Source of the DNA: Lepidurus packardi | Taxonomy: Eukaryota; Arthropoda; Branchiopoda; Notostraca; Triopsidae | Direction: 5' to 3' | NCBI GenBank assembly: GCA_023053545.1 | Contig: JAKZAN010000001.1 | Location: forward strand, 950,565 to 1,014,564 | DNA: 64,000 nucleotides | In this document: one piece after another, positions 27,290 to 39,500 of the stretch | How the letters are laid out: the number at the start of each line of letters is the position of its first letter | Position numbering within the stretch: the stretch's first letter is position 1 | The notes under the pieces: generated by a model | Told to the model about the DNA's origin: nothing | Databases searched by the model: none | The model's input: the letters and a program-made list of their open reading frames with translations, nothing else | Translations under genes and position numbers: made by a program

Positions 27290-28745
27290 GAAACTGGGGG
27301 ATTTGATAACTGCAGCTCACAAGACTCTTCGCTTTCTTCTAATGGACGGAATTGAACGACACAATAAAGGCACAATGTCATGGAGATGTTGTTAAGTAAT
27401 AATGGATAGCCTATTGGAATAAAAACAACATTAGTAGAGAGAATTAAAAATAAATAAGAAATCAAAACTTACTCCGCCCTCTTCAACACCACACACGCAA
27501 CACCGTCCCTTGCCTGCTGGTCCTCCACCGGCCCCACAACCACGCCCACCAAACCCCAGACGACCATGAAGACTGAACGGGCTCGCGGTATTTCCCCAAT
27601 ACGGAATAGTAGCCAAACGGAGCTCTGTCTCAAGCCTATTAGACAATGCAGATATTAATACAAAAGATCGAGTTCATTCAAATCAAAGAATGTACCTGGC
27701 GTAATGAACACCAAAGACGAATCTGGTAACTGCGGCTTACAAGTATACTCGGCTTCTTCGAAAGTGGGCGGAGTTTAGCGTCACAAAGGCTTCCCATGAA
27801 GCTAATGTTGGGTAGTAACCCAGTGAATCCAGTTGAAAGCCTTTCACTTCGTTTTCGATGAGAATTCTAGAATAAAAGAGACAAGCATCAGTATAATGTC
27901 AAAAGTATTATGAGAAAAACACTCACAAAAGAAAAGGTCTGAAAGAAAGGGCTCAAGTTCCAGACGATTGCGACGTTGACCAAGTCGACTTACTCACTCT
28001 TCCTTTTCGCTTCGATACATTGGACGAGTTCCACAACCCACAAAATTGTTATTTCCTTCTTCCACCCTCTTTCCGAGGTCTACATGGCGAAGAGCAGGCG
28101 AAAGCAGAGAATAATCCACAAAGTGTGCTTCCCTTATTCAGAAGACTCAAATGTATCCATTTTCCCCGGCTGGAGACATAGCAAGTGTGGGAAAGGCGGA
28201 GATTTTGCCCAAAGTCGACCAGGTGCAGGTTCTGCTCCCCCTTTTTTTTTTTTGCTTTGCTTTCCTACGACCAATAGCCTTCCGAGACTTCGCCCTCCCT
28301 TTTCTCCCGGTCTCGTGAACGTCCTAGGAAAAAAGAACAAGAATAAAAACTATAAAATATGAATAAAAACTGTAAAACTGAGCTATTTTAAACGCTTTCA
28401 AAGTAATCTATCTACTATGGCCATGTTAACCATGTTGAAACATAAAATGGACTCTTCGATTAGGGAAAGAAACCAGAAAGCCACTTTGGAAAAAATTCGA
28501 AAAAGTTCTTACCTCGACTGAGCCAACACGTGGATCCAAGCAAAAAACAGCAACAATCTTGAAAACACAGCAAAATCCCAGCCGGAGCGCTAAGGGAACC
28601 AAACGGAGTGAAAGTCTCTTTTTCTTCTCCAAAAGGATGGCAAAAGCAAGTTGGCTGAGTGGAACGGTAGGACCACACACTTAACACTAACAATAAAACT
28701 GTTTGTAACAATAGAACTGTTTGTGAAATTTGTCACCACCTAATA
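27290..28745 (-). other. Exon-like module A', mirror in right arm
   Basis: Reverse-complement counterpart of module A, e.g. CTTACCTCGACTGAGCC near 28508 and CTAATAAATAG near 28740. A small difference from the left copy is a missing ~7-bp segment at TATCTGC(CTTGTCA)TTGTC before the third segment. Confidence 0.5.
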
Positions 28746-30465
28746 AATAGAAAAGGGACAACTCTTAGTAATACTGTTCATCTTTAAACACAACTTAACA
28801 CGGTTTTAAGCTTTGACAAGTTGAATTTGAGTCTCGAAAAAAGTACGTCATCCCACCCGACTACACAAATCAAGATGGCGGAACAGGGCTGGGACAAAAA
28901 CGTTCGCTGGAGCTTTGACCGGGACCGACAATGGCTGCCATGCGGGAATTTTTAATATTACGTTTTTTAGCCGGAAAAATGCTAAATTTGTTTGCATTGA
29001 TATTTCTTAAATCCAAAAACGGGACTACACTCCGGGGTGTATCTTTGTTGGTAGTCATGAGGATTGAGGAATTAAAAGAAATCTGGAAATTGCTCAAATC
29101 AGATTTTGAACATTTTCGTGAAAAAATAGGATAAACAAAATCTTCGCCCAACTAGAGGAAACGGAAGACAGAATATGGTAACGTCCTAGTAGTTGTTAAT
29201 TGAATTAATGGCAATATGTAGCCAGTGGGAGCGAATAAACTTGAAAACGTTCGAAATCTACTGACGCTTACCCCTGGGAATAATGTCGAACATTATCAAT
29301 ATTGTTACTTTTAATTAAGAAAATGTGATGATATGCAAGCCGATTGCATAATACTTAGGTCTGTTTGCCTTTCAGTTTGCTAAAAGTAGGATGGGAGTCG
29401 AAAAAGTTGAATAAAACGGGAGCAAATTACCTGACGTGGAGTCGGCTTGGCGTCTGTTCACAAAATGGCTGACAGGATTAATTCCGTCCGCTATGCAAAG
29501 TGGCGGCGAGTGCCTACAGAGGGCAGTATCCATTTCGCCTTGGACTCTCCCACGTGGCATGCCATGTTTTCAATCAGCTTCATTTGAATAACAGGCGAAG
29601 AAATAAGGATGTCTCTCCTAAAAAATTCAAATAATAATTACCAACTGGAGCAGGCAAAAGGTGAAAAAGAAGAACCCAGAGGCATCATGTTTGAGCGTGT
29701 CCAGCCCAAATGTCACAAAATCGTCCGTTTTAGACGTTAAAAAAGGCGTACACGCCCAAACGTTTGAACGAAACTTGGCACTGAAAACACGCACAAAATC
29801 CACAAATGAAGCGGAATGAATGCTTATAAATTAACAGGAATGTTGTTCGTAACTGCAGACAGACTAAGTTACGTAAATTCAGCTAAAAACACCACTATTT
29901 TATATAAAAACTTATGTATAACAATAGTTTCTGTCTGAACATGTAGCTTGTCCGACTTTGCGAGCGCGACTGACGCTGCAAGTTAGACAAAGCGCCGCTT
30001 GTGGCCGTTCCAGTAACGCGCACTTTTTGATACAACTTGATAGAATTTGATACACTTGATTGAGTTTGATACAACTTGATGGCATTTGATAGATGATTTG
30101 ATACAATCAAATAATAATTACAAACTGGAGCAGTCAAAAGGTGAAAAAGAAGAACCCAGCGGCAGCTCGTTTGAGCTTGTCCAGTCCAACTTGACAACGT
30201 CCTCCGTTTTACACGTTAAAAAACGCCTACACGCCCAAACGTTTCAGTGAAATTTCCACTGAAAACACTACGGTAGCCTACGGTTCTGCATTTCTCTATA
30301 TTTCTTTACTCTACGGCTATTCGCGCCACCTACTGTACTAGAAAAAGCCGAATTGCCCCTAAGTTAGACGCAAAAGGCAGTCTTTGTCACAACACGTGAC
30401 TGCGCGATCCCAAACAAAAACACTGCTGTGAACATAACATAACCCAAAACCCTAAAATCCGAAAA

Positions 30466-32649
30466 ATGTTACCACTGACATGGTGCACAGTAAAGTCTTA
30501 CAAACACTTTAATTATAGTCTACTAAAAAGTATGTGTTTACTTACCACATTTTCTCAGAAAGCCACAAAACCAGCTTTAGCGCCTACTATATTTGCCCTA
30601 GCTTCCGGTGAGTAAGTTAAGTAACGTAATGCGCTAACAGATGGCACTACTGTTTCTCAGTAAGCGCCAATTTTAAATATATTAATAATAATTTTAAGTA
30701 TAATCAATCCGAATTCCACTGTTTAGGTCAAGGCAGATGCGCAGTAAGTGTTATACGAATAACAGGACCCCATACAAAGCTAGCCTTATCTAAAATAGCG
30801 AGAATAATCCCCGAACCTAGGACAGCTGTCTTGCGAAAATTACGGGACCCAGAAACTGACGAAATTCTCGACAAAGGCTTAGTGCTCTGGTTTCCAAGTA
30901 CTGTACTTCATCCTTTCAAAAAATGTTTCTCTTCTATCTTTATACTGATCAGGTCCCCAAAGCTACACGGGGGAAGACATGTGCGAATTCCAAATCCACG
31001 GTGGTCCTGCCGTTGTAACAGCTGTCTTAGGAGCCCTTCATCGTCTTCCAAACTATCGTCCTTCCCAACCCGGTATACCATACATGCGTTTACTGAATTG
31101 TCCAGCCAACAGCCCAGGAATTAAATTATTCTCCCCCCAAAGGCGAGTTCACAAAGCGAGCTTTTTTTTCTGGGAAGATGGATCTGACAGAGGTGGAAGG
31201 GTTAGCTGATCTCTTGCAAGCAGAAACCGAAGCCCAACGCCGACAAGCTGTGCGACAAGCAGACGGCGCTCTATACAAACTTTATAGTCAATGGAAAGAA
31301 GACATAATCAAAGTTAAACTCTGATTCTTTAAAAACTTTCATCTTTCAATGTTGTCTATTCCACTACAGGTATTAGCCCACATTGAAGCTTTTATCGACT
31401 TTGGCGAAGACCAGGATCTCGGAAATGACGTTTTGGCGGGTGTCAATCTCCAAGTGACAAAGCTAATCACCGCTATAACAGTAACTACCTTCTTTACTTG
31501 CTAAAGCAGTGCATTTCCAATTGAACTGAATGTTTATTGTTTATCTTTATTGTTTGTCTTTATTGTTTATGTTTGTTGTTTATATTTATTGTTTGTCTTT
31601 ATTGTTTATGTTTGTTGTTTATGTTTATGAATTGAATGGTACTTACATTCAATTACATATTATTTTCTTAACTTGACAGTCTCATTTGGATGACGGAAGA
31701 AGAGGAGAACGACTTAGGAACGGTGTGAACGTAGCAATCGTGGGCGAGCCGAATGTGGGGAAAAGCAGCTTACTAAACATCCTCTGTAACAAGCTAAAAG
31801 TTCGCCTTCTCTAAGCCGTAAAGCCTTAACTTCTTTGTTCTCTGTTTGATTCACCCAATGTGTCAGGCCAGCGCCCAGCAGCCATCGTTTCCCCCTATGC
31901 TGGCACCACAAGAGACGTACTGGAAGTGCCTTTGGATATAGGAGGCTTTCCGCTTCTGCTGTGCGATACTGCTGGCATCCGAGAAACCCATGACCCCGTC
32001 GAAAGCGAAGGTTTGCTGCGAGCCAAACGCAAAGCTGAGCAAGCAGACCTTGTTATCCTAATGATGGATGCCTCGCAGGCTCCCCATGACGCCTCAGCGT
32101 ACGTCAGTACGCAACGTCAAGCACTCAACCTCTCCCAAGGTGAAAATGCACTTAAGAATTTCATTTGCATAACTCATCCGTGTACCAACCACAGATACAG
32201 AGCTCATCTTGCTCCTCAATAAATTGGATCTATCCACAAGAGACCTTCACCTTCCAGTTGAGCAAGCCAAGCTCCGCACGTGCCTCATTTCGTGTAAAAC
32301 GGGAGCAGGAATGGACCAGTTTCTCTCCACTTTGGCTCAGACCCTCAAACAACTGTAACTTTCTAATTATGATGTGAGAATTGAAACTAAATTCTCAAAA
32401 AAATGAATCTCCCTTAGGTGCGCTGATCCTTTAGCTGAAACTCCAAGTGTGACCCAAGCTCGACATCGTCAGCATCTCCAGAATTGCTTGTTTCACTTAA
32501 ACCACTACTTGCAGCAGACCCCGGGCGATCTCTCATTAGCCGCTCATCAACTGCACTTGGCTGCTCGACAAATTGGCCACATCCACGGTAGGATTTACAC
32601 GGAAAACATCCTCGACGTGCTCTTCAGCTCGTTCTGCATTGGCAAATAG
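30466..32649 (+). CDS. GTPBP3: Mitochondrial tRNA-modification GTPase GTPBP3/MnmE, 9 exons, complete
   Basis: With MTO1/MnmG this GTPase installs the C5 modification on the wobble uridine of certain mitochondrial tRNAs. Exons: 30466-30607, 30727-30897, 30953-31072, 31143-31312, 31370-31480, 31680-31785, 31867-32139, 32195-32354, 32418-32649; 494 residues, all phases consistent. Residues 1-38 form a basic presequence-like leader, then [18 protein letters not shown] starts the folate-binding N-domain; SYTGEDM and GEFTKRAF are family hallmarks. G domain: GEPNVGKS (260-267), TTRD (287-290), DTAG (307-310), NKLD (373-376), SCKTG. The C-terminus is CIGK, the conserved catalytic-Cys tail of MnmE. 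The upstream ATG at 30466 was chosen because it is in frame and extends a mitochondrial leader; ATG at 30532 is the alternative. The gene is convergent with the semaphorin gene. Confidence 0.95.
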
Positions 32650-32767
32650 GGAGGAAGCAAGTAAAGGAGCATAGAAACGCGAAATTCAAATTCCTTTTTG
32701 TTTATCCGAAGGGAGTCAAAGTGTTATAGAGGACCATTACAGCTGGAATGTTAAAGCTTAACTAAAA

Positions 32768-32773
32768 AATAAA
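32768..32773 (+). terminator. Poly(A) signal of GTPBP3
   Basis: AATAAA about 120 bp after the stop codon, in an A-rich stretch; the most likely 3' processing signal. Confidence 0.5.
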
Positions 32774-33469
32774 AAGCTTTTCTCCACACTCACATCTGTA
32801 CATGTAAAAAAAGGTCCTTTCCATTTCAAAAAATAGAGAATTGAGATTACTTCCAACTTAAACTAAAATAAAAAAAATAAAGATTACAAATCCGCCTTGC
32901 TCACTTTTAAAACATGGTCAAAACGCCAAAGAAAAAAACACAAATGAACTCAGATAAGAATTGTTCGGCTGCCTTTTGTCAAAAATACTGCAATCGTTTT
33001 TCACCCCAATCCTTCCATGGTTTCTCTGTCACGAAGTTCTCCAAGTTACACAAACAGAAGGATTTTCTTCCTCGATCAGTTCCACGATTGGCACGGAAAC
33101 GCGTTCCAAGAAATTCGATCCAAGTTTTATGTACACGCACACCGAAGACACGGAAAGTTCAAGTCGGCGTACACGTTCCACAATCGAAAGAGACCACACA
33201 CACTCCAACAATCTCCATACACGCCCCTCTTGGGAAATAGATCCTAAATTCGCCGCTCACTTTGCCTCCCAGAACAAAAAAACTCATACATGGCAAGATT
33301 CTTCCTTAAATCTTCTTGTAAATTACTCTTCAAGTCTTAAAAAAAGGAGAAATAAAAAGGAAACAAAACGGACAGCACAAAAGCTCCCTGCCATCTTGAA
33401 CAGTTGCACTTGAGATATGATTGGAGGGTATACACACAATGGACGACGCCATTTTCATGGGCGAGTCCA
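32774..33469. other. Region between convergent genes
   Basis: AT-rich DNA followed by overlapping open frames on both strands (32914-33413). None has a recognised domain. It is best read as 3' flank of GTPBP3 and semaphorin. Confidence 0.4.
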
Positions 33470-33475
33470 TTTATT
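33470..33475 (-). terminator. Poly(A) signal of semaphorin gene
   Basis: TTTATT on the plus strand, AATAAA on the minus strand, about 100 bp beyond the semaphorin stop codon. Confidence 0.5.
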
Positions 33476-33577
33476 GCCGTCAAGGCCTTGGAAGGTAAAC
33501 TCTTGGACAGAAGAAAAGCTGCCTTTGTAGAGGGGAAAGGAAGGCTCCATATCCACATTCTTTACAGAATCATCAAG

Positions 33578-36500
33578 TCACACCAGAGGACTTCGCTTAT
33601 AGATTTCGTTCGGCAGCGTGTTCTGGTTCGAACTGTCGTTCAATCTTGTGCATTGCTACAAAAAGAAACATAACATTAAGCGTGTTTCGTTCCCCCTAAC
33701 TCGATAGTAAACTCGATAGTAAACTCGATAGTGAACTCGATAGTAAACTCGATAGTAAACTCGATAGTAAACTCGATAGTAAACTCGATAGTAAACTCGA
33801 TAGTAAACTCGATAGTAAACTCGATCGTAAACTCGATCGTAAACTCGATAGTAAACTCGATAGTAAACTCGATCGTAAACTCGATAGTAAACTCGATAGT
33901 AAACTCGATGATAGAATCGATGATAAACTCGATAATAAACTCGATAATAAACTCGATAATAAACTCGATAGTAAACTCGATAGTAAACTCGATAGTAAAC
34001 TCGATAGTAAACTCGATGATAAAATCGATGATAAACTCGATAATAAACTCGATAATAAACTCGATAGTAAACTCGATAGTAAACTCAATAGTAAACTCGA
34101 TAGTAAACTCGATAGTAAACTCGATAGTAAACTCGATAGTAAACTCGATAGTGAACTCGATAGTAAACTCGATAGTAAACTCGATAGTAAACTCGATAGT
34201 AAACTCGATAGTAAACTCGATAGTAAACTCGATAGTAAACTCGATGATAAAATCGATGATAAACTCGATGATAAACTCGATAGTAAACTCGATAGTAAAC
34301 TCGATAGTAAACTCGATAGTAAACTCGATGATAAAATCGATGATAAACTCGATAATAAACTCGATAGTAAACTCGATAGTAGACGTGCTGTATGAAGGAA
34401 GGTTCCAGACCAACTTACTGCTTGTTTCTTCTCCCACGTCTTCATTGCCATTTTGTACTTTTCAAACTCGTGACACCAGTCGGAATACACGCGTTGATAA
34501 TCATGCGTCTTGGCAGGTGCTGCGCATCGTTGCGCATCCACGGTAATATTATACGAGCAGAGAGTATCCGCTCCTAGACGACAATCGTAACGACCAGCTT
34601 CCGCTTCGCGTACGCCCAAAATGACCAAGCCTTGTTCCACTGTCTGAATGTATTTATCCGGCCTGGGGGGGAAAAGAAATAAGTTTTTAAATCTTTCGAA
34701 TGACTGAAGAATTATCGAACGAGAACCGTTAGGAAGGTAGGGAGAGACAAACGTTCGTTTTTCGTATTACCTGAACGTTAATTGGTAGAGTCCTTTTTCG
34801 CGGTTATAATGATGCCACGTGATGGGGACATTGGTGAGGGATTCTGGCAGCTTGACAGCACACGGCAAATGGACACTCTGGCCCCAGGTCACGAGCAACC
34901 GTTTTTTGGCTACATTAGAATCACAGATGCCCGGCGTGACATTAGACACGTCTTGCAGCAATCTAACGCAGAAAAAACACAGAAAAAATACAGAGAAATT
35001 AGGATGCACATCGCTCAACGTGCCGAAATAAAAATGCAAAACCGCAGAAGAAGATTTAAAAAAAAGAAAAGACAAAATCCTTTTTCGTTCAAGAGAACGT
35101 TTTTTACCCATCAGCGTAGGGTTTGCAGGTGTTGGTATCCTTATCCCACCCACAGTAAGGGTCTTTTACGCATCGTAAGCAGTTATCATAACGGCCATTG
35201 CACATAACGAGGTTGACTTGCTTGACTCGATGGTCGGAGGCTACGTAAATCGACTTGTGCTACAAAAAAGGGGAAAATGCAATACGATATTGAAAGAAGA
35301 ACTTGGATTTGAAGAAGAACCTGCAAGATTTCACAATCTTGCAGAATAATCCTGTTTTTCAAGCGTACTTTCGTGGAAATCTCCATAATACGAACAGGTT
35401 CAGGCGTAGTGACCTCAAAAACGTCCAATAACTCGGATTTTTGCTGGCTTTCTTCGTCGAACCATTGAACCACTTTGTAAACTCGTCCGTCAACTACAAT
35501 ACAAACGCAGAGGATCAATAATGACTTCTTTCTGTCTTTCTGTCGAGCTTTTCTCTCTTTTTTTTTACGAAAAGGAGACGAAAGGTGTATTCGATTTACT
35601 TGTCCCAGCATAATAGATGGTGTAGTGTTTGTCGTCATCCAAGACCCCCTCGATCCGGACTCGATCCACGACTAATGAGGTGAAACTGAGATCGCCCTTG
35701 AAGAAGACGGGCGCTCCGCTCTGGTGCGCCACAGCTTCGTCCATTAAGGGATGGCTTCTCAGGAAATTCAACACAGTGTCTGTAATAGGAAACCGGGAAA
35801 CAAAGAGATTATTAGACTCGTGAATGCGTTAATGCGTTAGAGCTTAGAGTGATTCACACCTGGCAATGTTTGTGTATCGTTGACGCATTGACCCGGACGC
35901 GGCTCAGGAACTTTGGACGAAAGCACGGGCAACCAGGCGGAGGAGGACGTTGCCTGCTCCTTGAACTTGCCCAGAAAGGCGTTCTGGATGTCAGCGGTGG
36001 TGAAGACGCAAATAGCCGAACCCGTTAAGCCGTTTTGACATGTCGTGAACACGGCGTAAAAACGAGTGTCATCCCCAGGAATCTTGTACACGCTTTCTGC
36101 ACCCCAAGAAACCCCACAAAAACATTTTTAATAATGATCTATTCATTTCCAAAACTCGCTTCAATTTTTCTCTCCATAAAACTACTTCTTTATTTAGTCT
36201 TTTTGCTAGGAATCCAACTGAAGCTCAAAACAAATTAAGGAAATCTCTTTTTCCTCCTTTCCCTGATTCGTCTAACTCGATTTTTTCGTAGAATCATAAA
36301 AAAAGATGCCAAAGGAAAGAAACGGTAATGCAGTTAACATCAGGAATACAGGAAGTATGAAGAAGGAACTAAAAAAATGGAAATATATAAGAAAACTTAC
36401 GGATTTCGTTAAAGTAGAAAGGAAATTCTCCTGGTATGGAGCAGTTGAGTCTGGCTTTGAGGAAAGTGGCCCAATTCTGGGACAGAATATTCTTGCCGCC

Positions 36501-39500
36501 ATTATCCTTCTTGCAAACTCGTGCTACACGCGAGTACACGTTCTTGCCGCAGTTAATGTACTCGACGGCAGTTTCCCGGAAGAAAAAGTACACGTAATCG
36601 CCAATATCATACGATCCCACAAAGTTCGGTTCTAAAATGTTGAAAAAATACGAAATTAGACAATTCATTCACGAGAGAATTAAAAAGCACCTAAACAAAT
36701 TCAATGGTTAAAGAATTTAAGGCTCCTTTTAATTTAAAATTAAATTTTAATTTTAAAATGTAATTTTAAATTTTACATTTTAAACTTAATTTTAATTTTT
36801 TAAATTTAAGTACACCTTAGCTTAAGAAGATGGGAAAGAGTCACAGATGGCACTGATGTTTGTTATTGTTTTTGCAACAAGTTCTCCAGTTCCAGAACTC
36901 GGAGATAAAAGTGACATTAGTATGTATTATTGTTGCACAACGTTCTCCGGAACAAGCATGACAAACGGGTGTCACTCGAGTTGAAACTTGGTAGTTGGAT
37001 TGGAAATGCATTAGGTTAGGTTCGGTTAAGTTAGGTGAACGATTCTAATCAACTTTCGTTGATGAGAATCGTTCAAACTTGTACTTTTTTTTACTCTATT
37101 AGATGAAAAAAAGAAAAATTCGTTGTTCGAAACTGACAAAGTAACAAGACACACTAGTGTCTTTTTTGACAGCGGGATACAGTACATACGTTTGTCACTA
37201 AATCCGGAGAACGTGTTCTATTTCTGCGAAGCCTTGCGTATAAAAGTAAGAAAAGAAATAAATAGCTAATTGCCGGCAAAGTTTCTTCGCTTGTTTTCTG
37301 TCTCAAAAGTACCATTTGTCACCATAGTTTGCTGTAAAAAAAACATCGCAATGTCCCAAACCAAGTCGTCAAACTTTCGGAACAAGATTTCTCGGAAACG
37401 GCTTGCTAGATTTGAAAGCAAACTAAAACCAAAGTTTTCTTTTCTTAGCAGCTAGCGCACAACCAATACACACATTCTTAGGTAACCTATTTCTTATACT
37501 TGTAAACTTCCTTTGCATATTGTTAATTCACTACTCACTGGAAAAGCATTTGCATTGGTTGTGCACTACCTGTTAGCAAGCTCAAGAATCCTGTCGAAAA
37601 TTTTTTCATTAAATGCACTAGTTTTCTCAAAACGTTGTTCCGAAAAGTTGTACCTTTGCTCGGTATAGGCTAATATCTTTATAATCTTTATATCATATTA
37701 TTTATATCTTTATATCATATTATCATATTATTTATATAATATTTATATCTTAATATCTTTGCTCGGTATAGGCCTATACCGAGCAAAGGTAGACGGGAGC
37801 CTTGAAATAACTATAATTATAAAAGAAAGAAAGAAACAACAGCAAAATGAACTTACTATCAAGCCACATGGAATCATATTTCAAGGTTCGTCGGAAAGAA
37901 TACTCTCGTTTGCCCGTGGAGTAGTTGTAGAGATCCGTCCGGAAAATCACCGCATCTGCCTTGGTGAATTCCGCATTCGTGCCGGAATATAAGGCAGGCA
38001 AATCAGCCGGATTGCCTTTCTCGACCCACACAGCCGTTGAGTTATCATTCGGATCAAAAGGGCATTTGGCTATTCCCATTCCGACCCCTGGAACGTGCTC
38101 GTTGCGCCCCAAGTGCGTTAAATTGGACTAGAAAAACGAAAAACAACCAATATCAGCATGAAAACTTCCAAGAAATTCACACAATCTCCACCAACAAGAT
38201 TCGAATTGTTAAGCAGACAATGACGCAGCAAGAATTACTCCAACATCTCCTATCACACTCTTAAAAGAAGTATTTTCACACTACCACCAACAAGATGCTG
38301 CATGGAAATTATTTTTTATTTTCCTACAAAAAAAGTTTACTTTAACCATACCCAAAACGGAGCCGTGACTTTTCTCTTTTGTCGAGTTGCATGAGAAAAG
38401 GCGACAAGGACACGTCTGACTCGCACAGAAAATAAAAGACTTGAGAAAATGGCCCTTTTCGCTCGAAACCTGTGGTTGCTTGCTTTAATGAGTTGAGCTA
38501 ACACATCTCGAGGCACAGCGAGAAACCTTAAAAATATACAAATTACTTGAGATAACCTTCCTGGGGTTTGCAGCCTCCCCGCTGATCCGAAAAGAGGACT
38601 TGAACGAGCTTTTAACACGTCAAAATAGAAAATCCCAACGGTTTGATGTGAATTTGTGAGGAGTTTCTCAAGGTTTTCTTCGCTCTTTACCAAAAAAATT
38701 AAATAAAAAAAAAAGCAAGCGGTGGTGTTTTCAAATTATTACATTTCTGTGAAGGGTCAGGTCAACGAAGAATCACCCAATACGTTATAAAACAGCTCAA
38801 AGGGAGGCGCTTTCATCCCAAGTCTCACTTGTGTTAAACACAGGATGAAATCGGAAAAAATAGATCGAAAATTGGACCAATGTTCCGTATTTTTCCGGTT
38901 TTTCAAGCAAACTAAGGGTGCGTTCCAATTGGCGGCTCAACCCGGGTGGAAGTGGGTTTTCAACCCGGGTTCCAGAACTCGAATGTTTCAATTGGCCAAA
39001 ATCGGGTTCAAAGCAGAGTTTGGGGAAGGGTTGTTCGACTCCACTTTGGATCAGGGTTGAACACAGCAGAAGCGAGTTGGGGGACGTTTCGCGTCTGGGT
39101 GCTAGGTGGAGTCGTGGTTCCATGTAAACAAAACAAAGCTTTTCAAGCATTTTCACGCTTTTCGTTTACAGTTATACAGTTTACACAGTATACAGTTATA
39201 TTATCTTATTGTATCGTCACATAAAAAGGTATTTTTTAGATATATTATCCTTTCCTTAAATTTTCACTTTTAAATTTTAAGGAATGAATGAAGTATTGTA
39301 TCATTAAGTGCAATACAGCGATTCATTGTCTCCGATTACAAGTTATATCGATTCCAACCATAACCCGATTGAATAGTACATGTGCCTATTGGGACGCGGG
39401 TTTACTCAGCCCGCAACTTGGCCTGTCGTGTACAGTGACGGATCCGTCAGTCTCCTGAAGGGAGCTGAGGCAAACTTGACTGAAAACCGTATCAAGTTAA

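Larger units (their letters stand above)
14295..30350. repeat. Giant imperfect palindrome, about 16 kb
   Basis: Sequence from about 14295 rightwards reappears as its reverse complement from about 30350 leftwards. Paired positions sum to about 44530 at 14.5 kb, 44638 at 15.5 kb, 44641-44647 from 16.3 to 19.7 kb, and 45985 near 22 kb. Outermost matching sequence is AATAGCCGTAGAGTAAAGAA (left near 14313, complement right near 30320). The sequence lies between the peroxidase and GTPBP3 and carries no recognised protein gene. Possible explanations are a foldback-type element with very long terminal inverted repeats, a palindromic amplicon, or an inverted assembly duplication. Confidence 0.93.
22790..30350 (-). 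repeat. Right arm of giant palindrome (about 7.6 kb)
   Basis: Reverse complement of the left arm. Frames 27976-28362, 27089-27355, 26587-27012, 26084-26398 and 25231-25425 translate identically to their left partners. Outside about 28.75 kb the arms differ by many substitutions and indels. The right outer end carries an extra partial copy (about 30105-30255) of sequence also at about 29630-29770. It ends about 115 bp before the GTPBP3 start codon. Confidence 0.88.

Noticed and set aside
33676..34640. ORFs of 253, 271 and 314 aa on both strands
   Set aside because: Open only because of the 12-bp minisatellite. Only 34419-34662 on the minus strand is a real Sema2a exon.
36990..37030. Telomere-like TTAGG repeats
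   Set aside because: Only a few degenerate GGTTAGG/GTTAGG words, no array; the same words occur near 39590 and 54040.
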